Part shown: in pieces, positions 1-9,607 of the stretch
How positions within the stretch are numbered: the stretch's first letter is position 1
Layout of the letters: each line of letters begins with the position of its first letter
Assembly (NCBI GenBank): GCA_008729055.1
Contig: SDUX01000001.1
Coordinates: forward strand, 1,550,001-1,614,000
DNA: 64,000 nt
Origin: Pyropia haitanensis
Taxonomy: Eukaryota; Rhodophyta; Bangiophyceae; Bangiales; Bangiaceae
Reading direction: 5' to 3'
Notes under the pieces: model-generated
Database searches by the model: none
What the model was told of the DNA's origin: nothing
The model's input: the letters and a program-made list of their open reading frames with translations, nothing else
Position numbers and translations under genes: made by a program

Positions 1-459
1 ACGGCGGCGTGAGGCAGGCATCGATTTGGACGCGGGCGGCAGCGGGCCGCAGCGGGCGCTACCCGCCAACGCGCGCCGGTTGGGTGGGCGGCGGGGGGCT
101 CTGCACGGACTCGCGTGTGGGAGGGAAAGAGTCGGGGCGGGGAGCGTTTGGGAGGGGGCAAGCGGAGGTGGACCAATAAGACAGCGTGGAAGGGCAAGGC
201 GAAGTACCCGCGGAGCAGCCGTCTGGCCAAACGGCAGTGGCGACGGCAGCGGCCACAGCGGCGGCGCCTCCGTCCACGCCAACAGACACGCTCTGTCCGC
301 TACGCGATACATGTGCACTGTTGCTGCGCCATCACTGGCCGGCTACAGCCAGCAAGTCGGCGAGGCCGGGCCGTTTGCGCTGGAACCCCCTTTAACCCTC
401 CCCGCCGTCACCCCGCCCCACCCACAGCGCGCGCGCGCGCAGGGGCTACCGCGCTCCCC
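1..459. other. Left-edge GC-rich sequence, no gene seen
   Basis: Short GC-rich frames are open on both strands, but none shows a recognisable domain or natural-looking composition. It lies 3' of the diflavin reductase and probably includes its 3' untranslated region. Confidence 0.5.
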
Positions 460-3107
460 CTACTCGTCCTCCCCTCCCCCTCCCCAGTACCAAATGTCGC
501 GCACGTACCGCCCCGCCTTGGCCCAGCCCGCCACCACCGCGGCGGCGGCGGCGGCGCCCCCCTCAATGGCGTCCCCCCCGTGGGCGGCGAGCACCTCCAC
601 CAGCGCGTCGTGGACGCCCGCCGCCATGCCCGCCCCGTCCCCACACACGTACACCGTCGCGGTGTCGCTGCGGGTGAGGAGCGCCGCCACCGCCGCGCCG
701 CGAGCCCGCAGCTGCGCCTGCACATAGTTGCGCGGGGGGGGGGCGGCGGCGGTGGGGGGGATTCCGCCGCCGCCGCCGCCCCAGCCGCCCTTCCAGCCGC
801 CGCTCCAGCCGGTGGCGGCGGCGGCGGCGCGGCGGCGGCGTCACGCGAAAAGGCGGTGACCAGCTGGGTCAATGTGCCGTCGGCGACGTAACCCTCCAGC
901 TCCTCCCGGTACAGGTAGTCGCGCGCCTCGTGGCGGCAGCCAAAAAACAGCCACGCGTCGCCAACGGGCGGCGGCGGCCGTCCCGCCGCGGCGGCGGCCG
1001 CGGTCGCCGCCGCGACGGCCGCGCGGCGGGCGCGGAGGAAGCCCCGGAACGGCGCCACCCCCGTGCCGGGCCCGACCATCACCAGCGGCACCGACAGGTC
1101 GGTGGGCGGGCGGAAGCGGGGTACCCCACCGGGCGTCGCGTCCTCTGCGTCGGCCGTCCGGCGAACCAGCCGCAGCAGCGGCGGCGGGTCGTCGCCGCCG
1201 CCGCGGTCGGGCAGCGCCGACGCGAGGGCATCGAGGGCGCCCGACGCGAGGCCCCGGCGGCCGTCCGCGGTGGTGACCACCGACAGCGCCACGTGCAGCA
1301 CCGCCCCGTCCACCGCGGGCGCCGACGCGGCCGAGTACCACCGTGGCGGCAGCGGCGGGAGGACGTCGAGGACCGTGTCCAGCGGCGGCGCGCAGCTGGG
1401 GGCCACCTCGGCGAGCAGGCGCGTCAGGCCGCGGCCCGCGTCGGTGATGGTGCGGCGGTACGCGGCCTTGCCGGCGCGGGAGGAGAGGAAGAGCAGCCGC
1501 TGCCGCGTGGCGGCGTCGTCGCCACAGTGCTCGGCGAGGGCGCGGAGCGCCGACTTTTTGAGCACCCCCCCCAGGTCCACCCGCTCGGCCAGCAGCCGCC
1601 GCACCGTCGTTGGCGCGGCGGCCGCCCCCTCCACCACAGCGGCGTCGGTGGCGGGGCTGGTGCCCGCGGCGGCGCCTACGGCCGCCGCCGGCGCGACCAG
1701 CCGGACCACCTCGTCGCCCGACAGGCCGCCCGCCAGGCGCGCCACCACCGCCGCCACGTCCTCGTCCCGGTTGGCGGTCACCACCCCAAACGCGTCGCCC
1801 GGGTGGTACGCCGCCGCCGACGCGGCGGCGGCGCCCTCCCCCGTCGGCGTCAGCTCCAGGTGCCACACCCGCTTGACCGACGCGTCCCCTTCCACATCGT
1901 CGGTGAGGCGGGTGGCGGCCGACAGCGTCGCGGTAAACACCGTGTCGGCCTCGACGGCGGGTGTCAGCACCGCCGTCGCGGGCGCCACGGGCGTGGCGTC
2001 GCCGCGGGGGACGACCTCCACCCGCAGTCGCGGGGCGAGGAGCGGCGGCACCGCCACGACGGCGGCGGGGTCGGCCAGCTCCGCGGCGGCAACGGCAGCA
2101 ACGAGCTCCGCCATCTCCGCGTCGAGCGCAGACGCCGCGGCCGCGTCGGCAGCCGGGGCGGTCGCCGCCGCCGTAGCCGCGACGGCGGTCGTCACGGCGG
2201 CAGCCGCGGCGGCGGGGACGCTGCCAGCGGCCACCCCCACCGCCGGTGGCGCCGGTGGCGCCCCATTCTCCGTCGCCGCCGGCAGGCTCCCGTTGGCGGC
2301 CGCCGCCGGCGGCGTCCCGTTGGCCGCCGCCGCCACAGGCGCCGCCGCCGCCGCCGGCGGCGTCGCCCCCGCGGTAGCTGTCGCCGCTGCCGTGGTCGCG
2401 GTCGCCGCCGCCCCTGCCGTCGCCGGCGGCCCCGACCCGTTGGCAGCGGCGGCAGTAGTCGCCGCCACCGGCGGCGCCGCCTCGTCCGCGGCGGCAGCCG
2501 GCACGCCCACCCCCGCCGCCGTGGCGGCAGCGGCGATCGCTTCCACCAGCAGCGGATACACCGACGCGATAAACGGCTCGACGACGGCCTCGAGGCCGAC
2601 CGCGTCGTCCGCGTCGGCGCGGGGCCCGAGGCGGACCGCGCCGAGCTTCCGCAGCGCCCCGTCGACGCGCTTGCCCGCCGCGCAAAAGTTCTCATAATTC
2701 GTGTCCCCGAGGCCGAGCAGCGCGTAGCGGACGCCGCTGAGCGCGCCCGCGGGGAGGTCCTTCCGACGGAGGTAGCGGAGGAAGGGGCGTGCATTCTCGG
2801 GCGGGTCCCCGTCGCCGGTGGTGGACGTGACAAACACGTACAGTGGCCGCGGCGGGGGGGAGAGGGGGGACCCGGCCTCGGCCGAGGCGGCCACCGCGGG
2901 CATGCCGCCCGGCGCAAAGCCCGCCGCCGCGTACGCCTTCATGGGCGACAGCACCCCGGGGGTGAGGCCGTGCTCGCCGAGCGCCGCGTGGATGGTGCGC
3001 GAAATCTCCTCCGCGTTGCCCGTCTCCGAGCCGTAGAGCACGTGGACGGGCGAGGCGGCGCGGTACGCGTCGAGGGTGGCCGCACCCGCCGCGGTGGCGA
3101 CCACCAT
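460..3107 (-). CDS. MTRR: Methionine synthase reductase-like diflavin reductase (one homopolymer frame break)
   Basis: Diflavin enzyme passing electrons from NADPH through FAD and FMN. In methionine synthase reductase these reactivate the B12 cofactor of methionine synthase. The product is about 882 residues from the ATG at 3107. A flavodoxin/FMN domain spans residues 20-190, with the phosphate loop YGSETGN near 25-31 and LGLGDTNYENF near 131-141. An Ala-rich linker of about 150 residues follows. The FAD domain has YHPGDAF (434-440), an MTRR-like stretch KKSALRALAEHCGD (517-530) and the flavin motif RWYS (589-592). The NADPH domain has GPGTGVAPF (679-687), then VYVCGDGAGMA and a C-terminal RYVRDIW like MTRR's RYLQDIW. 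The frame breaks in the G10 run at 734-743: the last part, starting YVQAQLRARG, is in another frame, and one added C on the coding strand (or two removed) restores it. There is no N-terminal membrane anchor, which argues against cytochrome P450 reductase. NDOR1 is the alternative. Upstream in-frame codons to 4151 are open but unnatural, so the 3107 ATG is preferred. Confidence 0.8.
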
Positions 3108-5007
3108 GGCGGAGGGGGTGACGGGGCGGGAGGCGGAGCCGGGGGAGGGCGTGACCGCCGGCGACGATAGGGACGAGGCGAGGGGGTCACCGGCGGACCG
3201 CGGCAACAAGGGGGGGGGGATAGGGAAACGGAGGACGGGGTGGAGGGGACGGGTGGCCCTGCCGCCGCGGCGGCCACCGGGGGCCGGGAGGTCGGGGGCG
3301 CACAGCGTCGGGCCGCCGCCAACAGGCACGGCCGGGGGCGGCGGGCGGCCGCGGTGACTCGGGCAGCAGGCGGCGGTGGTGGTGGCCGCGGCGGGGACGG
3401 GAGCAGCAGCACCGCGGCGGGCGCCACCGTGGCGGGCAACGGCGGGCGCGGCGTGCACGGGCGGGAGGCGGGGACAGGAGCGGCCGGCGGCGGCGGGAGC
3501 GACCGCGCAGCGGGAACGAGCAGACACGCGGGGAGGGCCGTCTCGGGGCGGCGGCGGCGCAGCGGCGGGGAGGCGACGGCGCGGGGCGGCGGGGAGGCAA
3601 GGCCGCGCCGGCACGCCTCGGCACTGGCAGGGGTGCTGCCGGGGAGGGGGATGGGACGGCCCCGTGGCCGGCGCCAGCGCGGTCGACGGCCGACGGCGGT
3701 GACGGCCACCCCCCTCCCACCCCCGGCACACGCGCTGCGGCCCCGCGCCGACGCGGCCGGGCACGTGACGTTGGCGGCGGCGGCGGCGGCCGGTGGCGGC
3801 GGCGGCGCCAACCGCCGCCACCGACAGCGACCCGGCCGCGGCACGTTGGCCGCTCGGCGCGTGTCGGCCGGCCATCTGCGCGGCTGCGGTGGAGGTGCGG
3901 GTTGGCCCACGGCAGCGCCACGGCGGCAGCGGGACCTCCCGGCAGCGGCAGTACATGAAGTGGTACTGGGTAGGGGCTTCACTGGCAACTACATTGACGA
4001 GACGCAAACTCATCAGGATGGGCGGTGCGCTCATCGGTGGGGAAATTTCAGTGCTAGGGATTCGAACGCTGAACAATATGAACAACCGAAACGGAACAAC
4101 CAAGTTTGGCTCGCTCGTGGGACGGTCGAGAACGATTAGAGAACCCGACAACCGTTCTATCGGTTTACTGATGCCTGGGGGTCAGCGCTCAGGCGCCTTA
4201 GCCGTATGTCACGCGGCAGACGAGCACAAAAAGGCTATGTAGCGCGAACCACTGCAGGGAGGCGTCGGTAGTGCCGGCACGAGCGCAGTTGCGTAACTCT
4301 GTGATGCACCTCGTTCTCTCTGTCAAACTGGATGAGGAGGAGCGCAAGCCATTGACAGGCTGTTGCGCCCCTGGATGGTCGACGTGATTGGTCATAGAAA
4401 ACGTATCCCATGTGCGTAAGCTATACTGGTTCTAAAGTCGCCAAACTTCTTCTCGTCACTCCAATAGTTCGCAAAATGTGCATATTGCGTAACTTCCGGA
4501 CTGGCGCTGTCAATTGTTGGAAACTTAACACGAAAGCACGTACCATTGATAGCTGTCGACGCGGCGAGTCTGGTGGTGGTGCTGGTCGGGAAAAGTTCAT
4601 GGTCAAAGTTATTGAGGAGTTTAAAGTAGTGCGTCACACCTGTCGAGAATAACCACCGTGAGCACAATCTGTGACGGAGACTATACGAACCGCAAAGAGC
4701 CTGTCGACTCGCAAGGTCCCGATGAGTGGTACTACAATCAATAACAACTTTGTCCGTCCTTTTTCTTTTTTGGGCCTGGGGACGCCTGAGACCGACATCG
4801 TGTGGAGAGCACTCGACTGTTGCGACAGACCAGCTCTGTTCGCTACCCGGCAGACAGGACCAGTCTGCGAGCAGCTCTTGACGGGGTGGTCTGTCAAACA
4901 TGCAATGGGGATGCAATGAGTGCTGCGAAGTGCGTCCATGTGAAGGCCAACACGGTATCTTTATTTAGACTAAAAGCAGTGTGCAGGAGCTCGGCGGCAG
5001 AAAAGGT
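3108..5007. other. Gene-free stretch upstream of the reductase
   Basis: The first 130 bases or so are pyrimidine-rich on the minus strand and look like the reductase leader. The next 700 bases are GC-rich low complexity, open in several frames without a supportable protein. From about 3950 to 5000 the GC content drops and no gene is seen. Confidence 0.4.
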
Positions 5008-5080
5008 GGCCTGATGGCTTAGTTGGTAGAGCATTTGACTAGTAATCAAAAGGTCCCGAGTTCAAATCTCGGTCAGGCCT
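5008..5080 (+). tRNA. tRNA-Thr (anticodon AGU)
   Basis: Complete 73-nt cloverleaf. The 7-bp acceptor stem GGCCTGA/TCAGGCC pairs perfectly. The D arm has GCTT/GAGC. The anticodon stem TTTGA/TCAAA encloses loop CTAGTAA, giving anticodon AGT (AGU in the RNA, normally edited to IGU). The variable loop is AGGTC and the T arm is CCGAG/CTCGG with loop TTCAAAT. The discriminator base is T. There is no intron and no encoded CCA, as expected for a nuclear eukaryotic tRNA transcribed by RNA polymerase III from its internal A and B boxes. The loop CTAGTAA is typical of eukaryotic tRNA-Thr(AGU). Confidence 0.95.
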
Positions 5081-7948
5081 GGAAACTCTTTTGGCTCGTG
5101 AAGCACTGTGCAGATTGGCGCTGGTGGTGGTGGTGGTGCTCCCCGTGTCTTGCTGTTGGACCACCCATACACTTTGGCCATGAATAAGTGGGCAGTTGCC
5201 ACTGAAGCTATTTAGAAGAGAAATATTGCACAAACTACCTCGGTTGCTTGCAAAATGAGGATTATGCTTTGCACGGCAGTATGAGTCAGCTGCGTTTGTG
5301 TGTCTCCGCTACAAGTAGATGGAGTGATCTCTGGTGTGGCAACGGTGCCCGAAGACGCCAGACTCTGCGTAGACGAACGGCCCATCCTCGTTGACCGACG
5401 TCATGGCCTCCCTGGCTCACCCCCGTGCGTGACGGTGAGTGCAGTTACAGCGGGTGGACGCCCGCTGGTAGATGGCGGCCGGCCCTGTCTTCATGCGCGG
5501 CGACAGGGCAAGGGAGCTGGTCAAGAGGCCTTTGCAGTCGCCAGGGCCGCCGTGAGGTCAGCGTGGCGACCGCCGGTTGGCACGTCCGCCCCTGCACTCC
5601 CACCTGACCGGTGACGCGGTCAAACTGTCCCCCCCAGCGTCACGGAGGCGGCTGTGCTCGTGGCGTCGGCGGCGGCAGCGTCGCCCCCGCCACCGGCGTG
5701 GAACTGGTGGCCGCAGCGCCGCCGCCAGTGGGAGACGCCACCCTGTCGGTCCACGCCGTGGCCCCCGCGGGCGCCGCCGCAGCCGCGTGCGTCGCTGGCC
5801 CTGTCTGTCGGATGCCGCCGTCGTTGCCGGGCGGCTCGCCTGGCCGAGCGCGCCTCCCTAGTGGCGCGCGTAGGCTGTGGGGTGGGGTCGAGCAGGAGGC
5901 CTGCCGGGGGGGGGCGGGAAGGTGGGCGGCGGTGCGGGGGTGGCACGCGTCGGCTGGGCGGGTGGCCCCTCCTCGCCGCTGCGGCCGGACCTGTGCCCGT
6001 ACGCCGTGCCGCCGCGCCGTGGCGGCAGCAGCTGCTGGCAGGGATCCGTGGCGCGCACGGGCGCGTGGGGGGAGCGGCCTCGGCGGCGCTCTGGCTTGGC
6101 GCGCGACGGTGGCGACGCGGACGGTGGGGCGGCGGCAGGGCCGGCGTGACCAAACGGGCGCGGCGTCGGTGGGGCGGCCCAAAGGTTGGCGGGGAAGCAG
6201 CAGCGGGGGTGAGGGGACGCCCCTGCGCGGGGGCGGCGCTCGCCACCGCCGGCGGCACCTGCGCAGCACCGCCGCTACCGCGACGGCCGCCCGCGGCACG
6301 GCGTCTAGCAGACCGCCGCACCGCGACAACAGCCGTCTCAGCCGCACCGCCGCGTGGCAAGACGGTCCGTATCGGGCGAGGAGCGCCCCGACCGGGTGCG
6401 TGTGCCCGCGGCGGCGGCACGCGCCCACCGCCGCCCGTCGCCGCGCGGCCGCCACCGCGACGCGGCGCGCGGCCGCCACCGCCACCACCACCCCCACCGC
6501 CACCCCCACCACCACCGTCACCGCCACGGTCGTCGGCCAGCACCGCGGCCGTGGTGGCTGCCGCCGCAGCGGCCAATGCGCCCCCGCGGTGGCCGCCGCG
6601 CACGCGGACGCGCGCCACACGGGCGGGCCGCTGTGCCGGCTGGCGCGCTGGATGGCGACCGCCGCGTCCATTCCCGCACGGGCCCGTGGTCGGCGCAGCC
6701 GACTGGGGTGGGGGGGGGAGGGGGCGCGGCGTCGACGCGCGCGCGCGCAACGGCGGCGCCGCGGCGCGACACGCGCCGGCGCGCCGCCGCTTTGGAGCTC
6801 CCAGCCACGCGGCGGCGGCAACGGCGCGCTGTCGGCCGGCGACCGCGGTTGCGGCGGCGGCCGCGGGGAGACCCACCGGCCGCCACCGTCTCCATGGACG
6901 GCGCGCTCATCGCGTGGCCACGCCACGGGCACCACGCCGCCGCCGTCACGGTCCCGACCGGCCGCGCCGGCACGCGCGGGTCGCGCTGCTGCACGCGCGG
7001 GCCGCGGCGGCAAAACGCCGCCGCGGCGGGTGCCGTCGCCGCGACGGGCGGGGACACGCGGGGCGCGCCGGCGTGGCCGCGCCGCCGCGGAGGCGCCGCG
7101 GCCCGGGACGGCCGTGGCGGCGGGGGACGGATCGCCGCGTGCGGCGACGCGGAGGGCTCGCCGGCGGCGGTGGGGGGGAGCCGCCCGTCGTCATCGTGCG
7201 GGTGGCGGTAGGGGCGGGCGCCACCGCCGTGGCGGACGCGCGCGTCGTTGAGCGGGGGGGGGGGGGGAAACGTCGCGTCGGGGCGCGGGCGTCGCGGCGG
7301 GGGTGGGGGGTGGACGCGACCCAACGGGGGGAGCACCAGGCACTGAACGGTGGGGGTGGTGCGTGCACAACCTCCTAGCGGGTCGGACGGGGTTGCGGGG
7401 GGGGGAGGGGAGTGGGAGGGCGCGCCGTACCCGATGGGGACCGTCAGTGTAGAGACGCGCGCAGGCGACGCACCCAGTGACGCGAGGCTCCTCTGGGGCG
7501 CGACCGATGGGGACGCGTTGGAAGACCGCGTCGCCGACAGCGGTGCCCCCAGTCGGGATCGACCGTCCTCCTACTTGGTGTCGAAGGTAAAGTGGTTTGG
7601 CGTGCGGGGGTAGAAGCAACGGAGGGTGGGTCGTGCCCAGCAGACACGTCCACAGGCCGTCGAGGGGTGGTGCGGGCGCACAGGGTTCCCGTCCTGCCCC
7701 ACCCCCGCTCGCGACGCCGTCGCACAGGACAACGTCAATGGATGGTGTGTGCTCATCCGTAGTGGGACTAGATGTTTAGGTAATAGTGACACGCCAACGC
7801 ACAAACCACAGTTAGTCATGGCTAGAGGCTGTGGCGCGAGAGAGCACAACCCCGCCCCCCCCCCCCCCCCCCCCCCAAGACCCACGGTGCCAGCTGCGCC
7901 GGGGACGCCTCCCCCCCTTGCCACGTGAGCCTGCCCCCCTCCCCCCCC
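5081..7948. other. Mostly undetermined; GC-rich block 5600-7378
   Basis: From 5081 to 5600 I see nothing. Between 5600 and 7378 long frames are open on both strands because stop codons are rare at this GC level. Their products are Arg/Ala/Pro-rich with no family resemblance. A gene could be hidden here, but frame, strand and start cannot be decided from sequence alone. The stretch near 7855-7876 is a C22 homopolymer about 70 bases beyond the stop of the next gene. Confidence 0.4.
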
Positions 7949-9607
7949 TCAAAGCAAAATGTCATCAATGGCGTTGCGGAGCCCCCCGTTGGCAAACGAC
8001 AGCTGGTTGACAATGAGGAACGCCTGAATGTCCTGCTGGTTGATCGAGGTGATGGTGGTCGGCGGCGGCGTCACGCCAATCGTCGACGCCGCCGCCACGA
8101 CCGCCGCGTCGTCGAGCGCGGCGTTGCCGAGGACGGCCGTAATCTGGCCGCGCAGCGTGTTGAGCGCCGCCACCTCCGCGTTGACGAGCGCCTCGATACC
8201 CGCCACCGCCTGCCGGGCGGGCGGGAGGGCGGCCTCGACGCCCGCGACGGCCGCGGACAGGTCCGCCAGCCGCTGCGCCGACGCGCCGGGCGTCGTCCCC
8301 GCCCCCGCCGCCTCCTCCAACAGCGACAGCGCCGTCGACTCGAGCGGCCCAAAGTTGTCCTGGTTGAACGTGAGAATGCCGGCCAGCTGCTGCAGCAGCG
8401 CGTCAATCGCCGAGACGGCCGCGTTGAGCTGCTGCACCGCGGCCTGCCGTTCGGGCGAGGGGTTGACCACGGGGGTCTGCGTCGGCGGCGCCGTCGTCGC
8501 CACTGGCGGCGCCGTCGTTGCCACTGGCGGCGCCGTCGTTGCCACTGGGGGCGCCGTCGTTGCCACTGGGGGCGCCGTCGTCGCCACTGGGGGCGCCGTC
8601 GTTGCCACTGGCGGCGCCGTCGTTGCCACTGGCGGCGCCGTCGTTGCCACAGGCGGCGCCGTCGTTGCCACCGGGGGCGCCGTCGTTGCCACCGGGGGCG
8701 CCGTCGTTGCCACCGGGGGCGCCGTCGTTGCCACTGGCGGCGCCGTTGTCGCAACTGGCGGCGCCGTCGTTGCCACTGGCGGCGCCGTCGTTGCCACAGG
8801 CGGCGCCGTCGTTGCCACAGGCGGCGCCGTCGTTGCCACAGGCGGCGCCGTCGTCGGCACCGGGATGGGGACGAAGACGGGCGGCGTCGTCGCGGCGGGC
8901 ACGCCAAAGATGACGTCCCCCCCGGCGCCGCCCACCCCCCCATTCCCGCCCCGCCCAGTGGCCGTCGAGTCGCCCCCGTTACCGCCGTCCCCCCCGTCGC
9001 CCGCCGTCACCGTGTCTGGCGCGGCCGGCGCGGCGTCGTCCCCAAAAAAGAAGGAGAAAAAGTCGGTCAGGCCGCCCGACGGGGTGTTGACCTCAACCCC
9101 GCCGCCGTCGCCGCCGGCGCCGCCCGCGCCGCCCGGCACGGTCCCCCCCCCGGTGGGCGGCGTCGCGGCGCCCGCGCCGCCATTGCCGCCATTGCCGCCA
9201 TTGCCCGCCACCAGCGCCGGGACCGCCGGCGTCATCGTCTGTGTCGGCATCGTCGTTGGTGTCGGCGTCGTTGTCACCGGCGGCGTCATCGTCCCCGTCG
9301 CCATGGCCGCCGCCGAGCCGGGGGCGACGACGACGCTGCCGCCGGTGCCGCCGGCGCCGCCGGCACCGCCGGGGCCGCCGGCGCCGCCGGCGCCGCCGGC
9401 GCCGCCATTGCCCCCGTTGCCAGCAACAATCTGGCGTGCCGCGGCGGCCGCCCAGCGGACGGCGCCGGCGGCAACGGTGGTGGGGGGGGGGGGGCCGGCG
9501 GGCGCGGCGGCGACGAGCGCCACCGACACTGCGGTGGCGGTCACGACGGTGGCGGCCGCCGCGGCGGCGGCCCAGCCGTGACGGCGGGACGACGCCGTGC
9601 GGGCCAT
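7949..9607 (-). CDS. Secreted (GGX)n / VATTAPP-repeat protein, paralogue 1
   Basis: Unrecognised family; 552 residues from the ATG at 9607, stop TGA at 7949. A basic start followed by an Ala/Val-rich hydrophobic stretch (residues 10-36) is a probable signal peptide. Three glycine-rich blocks follow at about 59-94, 132-173 and 199-236. Each opens with a hydrophobic pair plus AGN or AGD, runs as Gly-Gly-X triplets and closes with a hydrophobic strand such as SVVV or DVIFGVP. Residues 250-375 are PTTAPP plus 17 exact copies of VATTAPP, a likely O-glycosylated stalk. Residues 386-552 are predicted helical and end NAIDDILL. It shares architecture with the genes at 14589-15950 and 25566-27554, all on this strand. 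The upstream leader is pyrimidine-rich on the coding strand. Function is unknown; an extracellular-matrix role is inference. Confidence 0.85.
   Translation of the reverse strand: MARTASSRRHGWAAAAAAATVVTATAVSVALVAAAPAGPPPPTTVAAGAVRWAAAAARQIVAGNGGNGGAGGAGGAGGPGGAGGAGGTGGSVVVAPGSAAAMATGTMTPPVTTTPTPTTMPTQTMTPAVPALVAGNGGNGGNGGAGAATPPTGGGTVPGGAGGAGGDGGGVEVNTPSGGLTDFFSFFFGDDAAPAAPDTVTAGDGGDGGNGGDSTATGRGGNGGVGGAGGDVIFGVPAATTPPVFVPIPVPTTAPPVATTAPPVATTAPPVATTAPPVATTAPPVATTAPPVATTAPPVATTAPPVATTAPPVATTAPPVATTAPPVATTAPPVATTAPPVATTAPPVATTAPPVATTAPPVATTAPPVATTAPPTQTPVVNPSPERQAAVQQLNAAVSAIDALLQQLAGILTFNQDNFGPLESTALSLLEEAAGAGTTPGASAQRLADLSAAVAGVEAALPPARQAVAGIEALVNAEVAALNTLRGQITAVLGNAALDDAAVVAAASTIGVTPPPTTITSINQQDIQAFLIVNQLSFANGGLRNAIDDILL
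8484..8861. repeat. 21-bp minisatellite, 17 copies plus a partial copy
   Basis: Unit GGCGGCGCCGTCGTTGCCAC plus one variable base on the + strand. Copies start every 21 bases from 8484 to 8820, with a partial copy at 8841. They encode VATTAPP on the minus strand. The variation is almost all synonymous (third bases of the Val, Thr and Pro codons), so the peptide is identical in all 17 copies. Confidence 0.95.

Noticed and set aside
4020..4090. Sequence with the inverse of a tRNA B box (GTTCGAATCCC on the minus strand)
   Set aside because: The flanking bases do not form a T stem and no acceptor or anticodon stem can be drawn.
5611..7378. Long open frames on both strands (over 450 codons)
   Set aside because: Arg/Ala/Pro-rich shadow-type composition, no motif, and several frames equally open; length alone is no evidence at this GC content.
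8484..8861. CRISPR-like regular array
   Set aside because: The units are contiguous 21-bp coding repeats with no spacers, in a eukaryotic context.
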